This document shows positions 1 through 5,296 of a DNA stretch of 7,685 nt, piece by piece; position 1 is the first letter of the stretch, and every line of letters begins with the position of its first letter. The notes under the pieces were generated by a model. The model had not been told where the DNA came from. It did no database searches and saw only the letters and a program-made list of their open reading frames with translations. The stretch spans positions 1-7,685 of the forward strand of contig JAJYCH010000204.1 of the NCBI GenBank assembly GCA_021778575.1. The letters run 5' to 3'. The stretch comes from Planctomycetota bacterium (GTDB taxonomy: Bacteria; Planctomycetota; Planctomycetia; Isosphaerales; Isosphaeraceae). A program made the position numbers and the translations under genes.

Positions 1-147
1 GTCACCTTTCGCCGAGCTTCCCTGGTGGCAGCGGAGACAGTGAGCCTTGAAGATCGGCGCGACCTGATCGGCAAACCGCGCGTCGTCGGCGTCGACCATC
101 GTCGGCCAGGCCAGTCCGAGGATCGTTAGCAACCCAACCAATCGCAT
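1..147 (-). CDS. Planctomycete cytochrome c (PSCyt1) domain protein, 5' fragment
   Basis: Only the first 49 codons are in the window; the gene runs off the left edge. Reading from the ATG at 147-145, residues 1-20 form a signal peptide with a likely cut after V-D-A20. They are followed by the sequence ARFADQVAPIFKAHCLRCHQG, a close match to the start of the PSCyt1 domain: an F..QV.PIF segment, then a C37-x-x-C40-H41 covalent haem c motif, then GSSAKGD in place of the usual K-G-G/D-L stretch. In this family the domain normally heads large secreted proteins that also carry DUF1549 and DUF1553, which are abundant in planctomycetes and of unproven biochemical role. Export and periplasmic haem attachment are inferred from the signal peptide and CxxCH. 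No clear Shine-Dalgarno sequence precedes the ATG. Whether DUF1549/DUF1553 follow cannot be seen here. Confidence 0.8.
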   Translation of the reverse strand, partial: MRLVGLLTILGLAWPTMVDADDARFADQVAPIFKAHCLRCHQGSSAKGD

Positions 148-543
148 GGCTTGACGTCTCGAAGGGTCTCGAACCGCGTCCGAGGTCTCTGTCCGCAACA
201 GGGAGGGAACGCGATCAATCGATCATCGCGTTTCGGGCGGAAGATTACTATTGCTTTCCCGATATCGTCAGCGTGACGCGCGGCATCGGGAGAGCGTTCT
301 TGGCGGATTTCGTGACCACGGACCGGGCTCCTTCATCGGAAAAGCTCGCCGACCAGCAGAGGGGTCGAGGCGAATTCTTGGGCAGACAGACAGGCTTTCG
401 TGGCTCAGCCACTCGCGGATTCGAAATCACGCGGAAATCTTGGATCTGGTGATCGGCCTGGGTTAAGATGATGGCGTCTTCCGGAGGTTTGAGATCCCCC
501 CAACGGTCGGACCACTCCACTGATCTGAGACGGGCGAAATCAC
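148..543. other. Divergent intergenic region, no convincing gene
   Basis: This stretch of about 400 bases separates the leftward cytochrome gene from the rightward hydrolase pair. Short open frames on both strands (251-466 forward, 248-610 and 463-732 reverse) have Arg/Ser-rich translations without recognisable domains, and the reverse ones overlap the real gene at 544, so I do not call them. It holds two small inverted repeats: CGCGAT at 210-215 with ATCGCG at 225-230 (nine-base centre), and GTGGC at 400-404 with GCCAC at 408-412 (three-base loop). A possible forward promoter lies at 440-469. The promoter of the leftward gene must also lie here; a CTGACG/AGTAAT pair on the minus strand near 239-266 is too weak to call. 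Confidence 0.6.
440..469 (+). promoter_or_regulatory. Candidate sigma70-type promoter for the hydrolase pair
   Basis: TTGGAT at 440-445 and TAAGAT at 464-469 are separated by 18 bases. The -10 element matches four of six consensus positions and the -35 matches three of six, so this is a weak match. The -10 ends 74 bases before the ATG at 544, leaving a leader of roughly 65-70 bases. This is inference from position and similarity only. Confidence 0.3.
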
Positions 544-1431
544 ATGCGTTGGTCTCTGGCGATCGTCCTGTTTTGTTCGAGTTCGTTGATCGCGCAGACC
601 GGGTCGCCATCGCTCCGTGACCGGATCGAGGCCGAGATTGCTCCGCTCGGTGATCAGGTGACGATCGAGGTCGCCTTTCATGACTTGCAAACGGGTGAGA
701 CCTGCCAGATCCGCTCGGATGAGCCGATTCACCCGGCCAGCACGATGAAGGTGCCGGTCATGCTCGAAGTCTTTCGTCGAGCCAAGGCGGGGTTGCTCTC
801 CCTGGACGATCGACTCCCGATCAAGAACTCATTCGCAAGCATCGTTGACGGTAGCCCCTACACGCTCGACGAGAAGGATGACTCGGAACAAAAGCTTTAC
901 AAGCGAGTCGGAGAATCGGCGACGATCCGCGAGCTGACTTTCCTGATGATCACCGAGAGCAGCAACCTGGCGACCAACCTGCTTGTGGAAAAGGTCACGC
1001 CCGACGCGACAACCGCATTCATGCGCGAACTGAAAGCCGACGGGCTCAAGGTGCTTCGAGGAGTCGAGGACAGCAAGGCATTCGCCAAAGGTTTGAACAA
1101 CGTCGGAACCGCCCACGGTCTCGAAACCGTGCTGACCCGGATCGCTGACGGCTCGGCTGTGTCGAAGAAAGCGTCGGCCGAGATGCGGACGATCCTGCTC
1201 GCTCAGAAATTTCGCGAAGGAATTCCCGCCGGATTGCCGCCGGAAGCAAAAGTGGCCCACAAAACCGGTTCCATCACGGCGGCGTACCACGACGCGGCCA
1301 TCGTCGAAATCCCCGGTCGAAAGCCGTTCGTTCTGGTCGTGATGACCCGAGGAATCGCCGACGAGCCGAAGTCGCATCAACTCGTCGCGCGGATCGCTCG
1401 TCTGACTTATGAACATGTCGCTGGGAAATGA
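544..1431 (+). CDS. Secreted class A beta-lactamase-like serine hydrolase
   Basis: The 295-residue product has the length and motif order of class A serine beta-lactamases (Beta-lactamase2 family). A signal peptide covers about residues 1-17 (likely cut after L-I-A17), so the enzyme should act outside the cytoplasm. The active-site S66-T-M-K69 sits in PASTMKVPV. S139-S140-N141 stands where SDN is expected, and K240-T241-G242 is the KTG triad on the last strand. The omega-loop motif ExxLN is not present in usual form: the nearest acid is E175 in RGVED, ten residues before N185. Without a clear Glu166 equivalent, true beta-lactam hydrolysis is uncertain; a DD-peptidase or other acyl-serine hydrolase is equally possible. 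An in-frame TGA at 526-528 leaves the ATG at 544 as the obvious start, although its Shine-Dalgarno is weak. The second hydrolase gene follows 45 bases downstream, suggesting an operon. Confidence 0.88.
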   Translation: MRWSLAIVLFCSSSLIAQTGSPSLRDRIEAEIAPLGDQVTIEVAFHDLQTGETCQIRSDEPIHPASTMKVPVMLEVFRRAKAGLLSLDDRLPIKNSFASIVDGSPYTLDEKDDSEQKLYKRVGESATIRELTFLMITESSNLATNLLVEKVTPDATTAFMRELKADGLKVLRGVEDSKAFAKGLNNVGTAHGLETVLTRIADGSAVSKKASAEMRTILLAQKFREGIPAGLPPEAKVAHKTGSITAAYHDAAIVEIPGRKPFVLVVMTRGIADEPKSHQLVARIARLTYEHVAGK

Positions 1432-1461
1432 CCGGATCATTGGGATCAGCGCGATCGATTC

Positions 1462-1467
1462 GGGGAG
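1462..1467 (+). promoter_or_regulatory. Ribosome binding site of the second hydrolase
   Basis: GGGGAG at 1462-1467 lies nine bases before the ATG at 1477. It is a good Shine-Dalgarno sequence in the 45-base gap between the two hydrolase genes, supports this start, and fits translation from a shared transcript. Confidence 0.6.
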
Positions 1468-1476
1468 AATTTTCTG

Positions 1477-2775
1477 ATGTTCCGAGCCTTCTGCCTGGTC
1501 GCCTTGCTCTGCGGGTCGATCTCTTCCAGTCGCGCCGGGGACCTGCCCAACGGCGACCCCAAGGCCGAGGGTCTCCGGGTTGAGACGCTTGCTAAACTTG
1601 AGCCGGTCCTGGCCAAGGTCGTGGCCGAGCGGAAGGTAGCGGGGGTGTCGACGCTGATCGCCCGACACGGCAAGATCGTCCACATGACGACGGTCGGCCT
1701 TCGCGACGTCGAGACCCGGAAGCCGATCGAGCGTTCAACCTTGTTCCGGATCGCGTCGATGAGCAAGCCGATCACCTCGGCGGCGGTGATGATCCTGGTC
1801 GACGAAGGGAAGATCAAGCTCGACGACCCGGTGGCGAAGTATTTGCCCGAGTTCAAGTCGCCGATGATCCTGTCGCGCGACTCGAAGAGTCTCGATAGTT
1901 ACTCGACGACTCCGGCGGTCCGGCCGATCACGATTCATCAGTTGCTCACGCATACGTCAGGTCTGTCGTACCGGTTCTCAGGCCGGCCGATCCTTGCGCC
2001 GCTTTACGTCGAATTCGGGGTTTCTGACGGCCTGGCCGAGACTCCCGGGACGATTGGCGACAACGTCAAGCGACTGGCCCGGCTTCCGCTCTACGCTCAG
2101 CCCGGCACCGAGTGGGAATATAGCCTGTCGACCGACGTCCTGGGTCGGTTGATCGAGGTTGTCTCGGGTCTGACGTTCGACCGGTTTCTTCGCGAGAAAT
2201 TGTTCGCACCGCTGGGAATGAACGATACCGGCTTTCTCGTGCCCCAGACCAGTCGTGATCGCCTGGCGACGCTCTACACCCAGAACGACGACAACACCAT
2301 CCGTCGTCTCCCCGATTCGCCGATCCAGCTCGGCACGCTGGTCTATTCCGGCACGTTCCCGAACTGGGACACGGGTCATTATTATTCGGGTGGTGCCGGT
2401 TTGACCTCGTCGATCACCGACTACGCCCGGTTTCTCCAGATGATCCTCAACAAGGGCCAGCTCGACGGAGTCCGGGTCTTGAAGGCCGAATCGGTCGCGG
2501 CCATGACCCGAAATCAGATCGGCGGCTTGATCATTCCCCCCTGGGGAAACGGTGAAGGGTTCGGATACGGGTTCGGCGTGGTCCGCGAGGCGAACCTCTA
2601 CAAAGATATGGCGGGCGTCGGCGCGCTGTCGTGGTCCGGCTTCTTTCATACGTATTTCTGGGTGGATGTCCAGCACGAGCTGATCGGCATCATCATGTCG
2701 CAGATCACTCCGGCGCGCGACCTCCACATGGGGGGCGACTTCAAGACGCTGACTTACCAGGCCCTGGTTGATTAA
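1477..2775 (+). CDS. Secreted class C beta-lactamase/esterase VIII-like serine hydrolase
   Basis: The 432-residue product belongs to the Beta-lactamase family PF00144 (AmpC, DD-peptidases, family VIII carboxylesterases). A signal peptide ends at about S-R-A20. The catalytic S94-M-S-K97 lies in FRIASMSKPIT. The LLTHTSGL element (residues 156-163) and GGAGLTSS (305-312) are typical of the family. The second motif is Y215-S-L rather than Y-x-N, and the usual KTG is replaced by W386-S-G388 in SWSGFFHTYFWVD. A W-x-G in this place is typical of family VIII esterases and related non-beta-lactamase members, so I favour an ester or peptide-type substrate over resistance. The start is supported by GGGGAG nine bases upstream. 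The gene probably shares a transcript with the class A-like gene before it. The exact substrate cannot be read from the sequence. Confidence 0.9.
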   Translation: MFRAFCLVALLCGSISSSRAGDLPNGDPKAEGLRVETLAKLEPVLAKVVAERKVAGVSTLIARHGKIVHMTTVGLRDVETRKPIERSTLFRIASMSKPITSAAVMILVDEGKIKLDDPVAKYLPEFKSPMILSRDSKSLDSYSTTPAVRPITIHQLLTHTSGLSYRFSGRPILAPLYVEFGVSDGLAETPGTIGDNVKRLARLPLYAQPGTEWEYSLSTDVLGRLIEVVSGLTFDRFLREKLFAPLGMNDTGFLVPQTSRDRLATLYTQNDDNTIRRLPDSPIQLGTLVYSGTFPNWDTGHYYSGGAGLTSSITDYARFLQMILNKGQLDGVRVLKAESVAAMTRNQIGGLIIPPWGNGEGFGYGFGVVREANLYKDMAGVGALSWSGFFHTYFWVDVQHELIGIIMSQITPARDLHMGGDFKTLTYQALVD

Positions 2776-2777
2776 AT

Positions 2778-2790
2778 CGGTTATCAACCG
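2778..2790. repeat. Small hairpin just after the hydrolase stop codon
   Basis: CGGTT (2778-2782) and AACCG (2786-2790) form a five-base-pair stem with an ATC loop, two bases after the TAA at 2773-2775. It could help end or protect the hydrolase transcript. There is no T run after it, so it is not a standard intrinsic terminator. Confidence 0.35.
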
Positions 2791-2801
2791 CTTGGCACTC
2801 T

Positions 2802-2908
2802 CCTACTCTTGTAGGCTCCGCTGTCATGTTCTTCAGTATCCGCCCTGGTTTTCAGCCGGAATTGTCTGTTCCATCTCACAAAAGGACGGTCCGCACAGCG
2901 GACCCTAC
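2802..2908. repeat. Inverted repeat pair, REP/BIME- or MITE-like unit
   Basis: GTAGGCTCCGCTGT at 2811-2824 and ACAGCGGACCCTAC at 2895-2908 are inverted copies that match at 13 of 14 positions, with 70 bases between them. The left copy also begins a small hairpin with CCTAC at 2802-2806. The right copy contains one arm of the perfect hairpin at 2888-2904. A seven-base direct repeat, GCACTCT, lies just outside at 2795-2801 and 2913-2919. There is no open reading frame of note inside. The arrangement resembles paired REP units or a very small non-autonomous element; this is inferred from structure alone, and no transposase is nearby. Confidence 0.5.
2888..2904. repeat. Perfect GC-rich hairpin
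   Basis: GGTCCGC (2888-2894) and GCGGACC (2898-2904) pair perfectly around a three-base ACA loop. On the plus strand no T run follows. On the minus strand the stem is followed by GTCCTTTT, a poor terminator tail with no minus-strand gene to serve. A REP-type palindrome fits better than a terminator. Confidence 0.6.
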
Positions 2909-2961
2909 GTGTGCACTCTGAATGGAAGCCGCAGTGAGAGTTTCCGGGCTCGTCGGCCGGA

Positions 2962-2967
2962 TACAAT
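2962..2967 (+). promoter_or_regulatory. Candidate -10 element for ferrochelatase
   Basis: TACAAT at 2962-2967 matches five of six positions of the sigma70 -10 consensus and stands out in GC-rich DNA. The -35 region is poor (TTTCCG or overlapping hexamers near 2941). It would give a leader of about 70-75 bases before the ATG at 3047. Confidence 0.4.
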
Positions 2968-3046
2968 ATTCATGGTCCTCGGTCGTCGGAATGTTTGCCC
3001 TCGGGCCTTGATTCAGACCTCATTCGAATAGTTGGCGATCACGATC

Positions 3047-4096
3047 ATGAGCAGCACCATCGTCCCTCCCTATGACGCCATCTTGATCGTCGGCTTCGGC
3101 GGCCCCGAAGGACGCGACGACGTCATCCCGTTTCTCGAAAATGTGCTCCGAGGGAAGCCGGTCCCGCGCGAACGAATGCTCGAAGTCGCCGAGCATTACT
3201 ACCATTACGACGGAATCAGCCCGATCAACGGCCAGGTTCGCGATCTGATCGCCGAACTCGAACCCGCTCTGAAGGCCCAGGGTGTGAACCTCCCGGTCTA
3301 CTGGGGCAACCGCAACTGGACGCCGATGCTGGCCGACACGGTCCGCCAGATGACCCAGGATGGCATCAAGCATGCGCTCGGCGTGGTTCAGGCGGCTTAC
3401 TCGTCCTATTCGAGTTGCCGCCAGTATCGCGAAGACATCATGAAGGCCCGCGAAGCCGTGGGCGAGGATGCGCCGATCGTCGATAAGATGCGGGTTTTTT
3501 ATAATCATCCTGACTTTGTCGAGGTCAACGCCGAACGGGTTCGCGACGCCCTCGGACAGTTTCCGGCCGAGCGTCGCGGCGGAGTTCGTGTTGCGTTCAC
3601 GGCTCACAGCATTCCCGACTCGATGGCGGTCAACTGCAACTATCAAAAACAACTGACCGAAACGTGTCGGTTGGTTGCCGAGGCGGCCGGTGTCGGCGCG
3701 GATCACTGGTCGCTCGTCTACCAGAGTCGGAGCGGTCGGCCGACCGACCCCTGGCTCGGCCCGGATATTCTTGAACATCTGGACGAGGTCAAGGCTCTCG
3801 GAGCCAACGACCTGATCATCCAGCCGGTTGGCTTCCTTTCGGATCACATGGAGGTGATGTACGACCTCGACGAGGAGGCCATGCATCGGTCGAAAGAGCT
3901 TGGTCTGACGATGGTCCGGGCGGGGACGGCGGGAACGCACCCTCGATTCGTGGCGATGATGGCGGAATTGATCCGCGAACGGATCGAGGGGCTCACCGAA
4001 CGTCGAGCGATTGGCGAATTCCCGGCCAATCACGACGTTTGCCCGGTCAACTGCTGCCTTCCTCCGCCTCGTCCGGTCGGCCGACCGACGCATTGA
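3047..4096 (+). CDS. hemH: Ferrochelatase (protoporphyrin or coproporphyrin III type)
   Basis: The product (349 residues) inserts Fe2+ into a porphyrin in the last steps of haem synthesis. The N-terminus reads YDAILIVGFGGPEGRDDV, followed by YDGISPINGQ and YWGNRNWTP, all typical of the family. The active-site His is H187 in FTAHSIP, and the second catalytic segment is PVGFLSDHMEVMYDLD with E269; the spacing is close to that of Bacillus ferrochelatase. W-S-L-V-Y-Q-S-R-S-G (221-230) is also conserved. C124 in YSSYSSCRQYRE and C332, C336 and C337 near the C-terminus are placed like the cluster ligands of [2Fe-2S] ferrochelatases from actinobacteria, so a cluster is likely. In such lineages the substrate is often coproporphyrin III (CpfC). 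A TAG at 3029-3031 limits the start to TTG 3032 or ATG 3047; I prefer ATG. No clear Shine-Dalgarno is visible. No other haem gene adjoins it. Confidence 0.95.
   Translation: MSSTIVPPYDAILIVGFGGPEGRDDVIPFLENVLRGKPVPRERMLEVAEHYYHYDGISPINGQVRDLIAELEPALKAQGVNLPVYWGNRNWTPMLADTVRQMTQDGIKHALGVVQAAYSSYSSCRQYREDIMKAREAVGEDAPIVDKMRVFYNHPDFVEVNAERVRDALGQFPAERRGGVRVAFTAHSIPDSMAVNCNYQKQLTETCRLVAEAAGVGADHWSLVYQSRSGRPTDPWLGPDILEHLDEVKALGANDLIIQPVGFLSDHMEVMYDLDEEAMHRSKELGLTMVRAGTAGTHPRFVAMMAELIRERIEGLTERRAIGEFPANHDVCPVNCCLPPPRPVGRPTH
3733..3748. repeat. Palindromic 16-base repeat in hemH, copy 1
   Basis: CGGTCGGCCGACCGAC occurs here and again at 4074-4089. Its first 14 bases are a perfect palindrome. Here it encodes part of S-G-R-P-T-D in the conserved YQSRSG region. 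Confidence 0.55.
4074..4089. repeat. Palindromic 16-base repeat in hemH, copy 2
   Basis: This is an identical copy of the 3733-3748 motif, ending five bases before the hemH stop codon but read in a different codon phase (part of P-V-G-R-P-T). The palindrome could form a short hairpin at the 3' end of the message. No T run follows, so a terminator role is speculative. Confidence 0.55.
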
Positions 4097-4185
4097 TCCG
4101 ATCAAAGCAACATGAGATTTCGCCCCGTTCGCGTAGATCCCGCCAAACCCGTCAACCGAGCCTCTTTCGCAGTCCCTCTCGGGCG

Positions 4186-4194
4186 TGCTATCAT
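4186..4194 (+). promoter_or_regulatory. Extended -10 promoter of the Tyr/Pro-rich protein gene
   Basis: TGCTATCAT at 4186-4194 is an extended -10 element (TGn plus TATCAT, five of six to consensus). It ends 33 bases before the ATG at 4228, giving a leader of about 25 bases. The -35 region (TTTCGC near 4165-4170) is weak, as is common with extended -10 promoters. Confidence 0.5.
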
Positions 4195-4227
4195 CCCAAC
4201 CGGATCAAACCACCGAGAGGACTCACC

Positions 4228-4581
4228 ATGAACCGAACCGTAGCCTTCATCTTGACCTTCGGCCTGATCGGCCTGTTCTCTGCGACCGAGGCGGAAGCCC
4301 AACGGTTTTTCCGCCGAGCGAACGCTCGTCAGGCGACCGCTTATTCGCCTCCCACGGTTGCCTCGACCGTCAGTCCCGCCGCGCCGGCACCCCGGGTTTA
4401 CTCTTATACCTACTACAGCCGATCCACCCTGCCCGCAAGAACTTACGTCGGGTATGGCGACAACGATTTCCCGTTCCACGGCTCGCCTTATGGCCATCCT
4501 TACGACCCGTACACCTGGTCGGCCATGTCGGGCTCTTACCAGGCCGAGATGTCACGCTATTATTCGCCGCCGCTCAAGTGA
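4228..4581 (+). CDS. Small secreted Tyr/Pro-rich protein, function unknown
   Basis: I do not recognise a family. The 117-residue product begins with a clear signal peptide (MNRTVAFILTFGLIGLFSAT, then E-A-E-A24 and a likely cut before Q25). The mature part of about 93 residues is rich in Tyr, Pro, Ser and Ala: an Ala/Pro/Ser/Thr stretch (about 36-55), then Tyr-rich segments such as VYSYTYYSRS and HGSPYGHPYDPYTW. It has no Cys and no membrane helix after the signal. Such composition suggests a disordered or cell-envelope-associated protein, but this is inference. The frame is open from 4039, inside hemH, yet the ATG at 4228 is preferred: it has GAGAGGA at 4215-4221 six bases upstream, a signal peptide begins there, and an extended -10 precedes it. 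The gene ends six bases before the convergent DUF2127 gene. Confidence 0.75.
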   Translation: MNRTVAFILTFGLIGLFSATEAEAQRFFRRANARQATAYSPPTVASTVSPAAPAPRVYSYTYYSRSTLPARTYVGYGDNDFPFHGSPYGHPYDPYTWSAMSGSYQAEMSRYYSPPLK

Positions 4582-4587
4582 TGGGAC

Positions 4588-5079
4588 CTAGGATCTGGTG
4601 GCCTTGGCTTTGTCCTCGGCGCGGCCTTTCAAAACCTGGATGATCAAATAGATCACAATGGCGACATTGATGATCAAGATCCCCAGGCGGAGAGCGGTGA
4701 CCCGGCGGATCACTTCATAGACTTCCAGCGGGATGAAAAACCCGGTGGCCAGCACGGTGAAGTATTCGCCCCAGCGCTTCCGGAGCAGGAGGCCGGTGCC
4801 TTCCACCAGGTACATCAGGGCGTAGAGGAACGTCCCGATCCCGATCGCTCGCAGTTGATCGGGACGAATTCCCGAGACTCGCGCGATTGCCCCGTGGACG
4901 TAGTGGTTGTCCGGATCGATTCGTAAGGCTCTGGCAAGGTGATCCACCCATTCGACCGGGTCGCGGTCGAGGTGGCGGAAAAGGCCGATTCCCAGGCCCA
5001 CCAGCAGCAGTCCGCAGATGAACTTGAACGCTCCGATCAACAAGAGCCCCCAGGAATTTCGCACTGATTTTTCGTTCAC
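4588..5079 (-). CDS. DUF2127 family integral membrane protein
   Basis: With the GTG start at 5079 the product has 163 residues and four likely membrane helices: about 11-34, 77-99, 105-123 and 131-150. A polar segment of about 40 residues (35-76) lies between the first two and contains HLARALRIDPDNHYV. The sequence RKRWGEYFTVLATGFFIPLEVYEVIRR (residues 100-126) followed by LRLGILIINVAIVIYLI resembles the conserved second half of DUF2127 (PF09900), a family of unknown role. The C-terminus is a short charged tail. The frame is open to a TTG at 5124, but the GTG at 5079 is better: AGGAG lies at 5090-5086, six bases upstream, and the extra residues are polar and not hydrophobic. The gene is tail to tail with the gene ending at 4581 and divergent from the LEPR-type gene at 5297. 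Confidence 0.82.
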   Translation of the reverse strand: MNEKSVRNSWGLLLIGAFKFICGLLLVGLGIGLFRHLDRDPVEWVDHLARALRIDPDNHYVHGAIARVSGIRPDQLRAIGIGTFLYALMYLVEGTGLLLRKRWGEYFTVLATGFFIPLEVYEVIRRVTALRLGILIINVAIVIYLIIQVLKGRAEDKAKATRS

Positions 5080-5085
5080 GACCGA

Positions 5086-5090
5086 CTCCT
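5086..5090 (-). promoter_or_regulatory. Ribosome binding site deciding the DUF2127 start
   Basis: On the minus strand AGGAG (5090-5086) stands six bases before GTG at 5079-5077. This spacing makes the GTG the likely start in place of the TTG at 5124 or the GTG at 5109. Confidence 0.65.
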
Positions 5091-5134
5091 GATTGACGAG
5101 CGAGTTCACGCTGTCAGGGATCAAAATGGATTCG

Positions 5135-5150
5135 ATTTCCGCGCGGAAAT
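5135..5150. promoter_or_regulatory. Perfect 16-base palindrome, candidate operator or hairpin
   Basis: ATTTCCGCGCGGAAAT at 5135-5150 is identical to its own reverse complement. It lies in the 217-base divergent region, 55 bases upstream of the DUF2127 GTG and 146 bases upstream of the LEPR-type ATG. A T run (TTTTT at 5154-5158) follows on the plus strand, so as RNA it could form a six-base-pair stem with a GCGC loop and act as a weak terminator or attenuator of rightward transcription. As DNA it has the symmetry expected of a dimeric regulator site. The sequence does not decide between the two. Confidence 0.5.
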
Positions 5151-5296
5151 TCGTTTTTCTGTCCGCTCAACGGTCACATTTTCGACCGACTAAATTGGTG
5201 CCGAGCCACTTATCAGGTGTTCACGGACGGACCCGGGCCGGCGAACCGCGCAAGCTGTTGGGAATTCGACCGGACCGGAAGGGCGAAGGGCTTCGT

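Noticed and set aside
251..466. 71-codon plus-strand frame in the first intergenic region
   Set aside because: Arg/Ser/His-rich translation with no signal peptide, motif or clear ribosome binding site.
248..610. 120-codon minus-strand frame in the first intergenic region
   Set aside because: It overlaps the start of the class A-like gene, has no domain or good ribosome site, and its composition resembles non-coding frames.
544..1431. Calling the class A-like gene an antibiotic resistance beta-lactamase
   Set aside because: SxxK and KTG are present, but SDN is SSN and no normal ExxLN omega-loop motif is visible, so substrate and resistance cannot be claimed.
829..1683. 284-codon open frame on the minus strand across the two hydrolases
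   Set aside because: It is antisense to two well-supported genes and has no recognisable motif; a by-product of GC-rich codon use.
1978..2787. 269-codon open frame on the minus strand opposite the class C-like hydrolase
   Set aside because: Antisense to a gene with clear catalytic motifs; the translation looks random (rich in Arg, Asp, Gln, His).
2888..2904. Intrinsic terminator of the hydrolase operon
   Set aside because: The stem is strong but no T run follows on the plus strand, and it lies more than 110 bases after the stop codon; a repeat unit fits better.
2768..3031. 87-codon plus-strand frame between the hydrolase and hemH
   Set aside because: It runs through the inverted repeats, overlaps the end of the hydrolase gene and has no domain.
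3020..4105. 361-codon open frame on the minus strand opposite hemH
   Set aside because: It lies fully antisense to a clear ferrochelatase and its translation is Arg/Asp/His-rich with no domain; such mirror frames are common in GC-rich genes.
5093..5296. N-terminal extension of the LEPR-type protein from 5093
   Set aside because: The ATG at 5297 has a good ribosome site and puts the LEPR-like motif near the N-terminus; the extension crosses the 16-base palindrome and looks non-coding.
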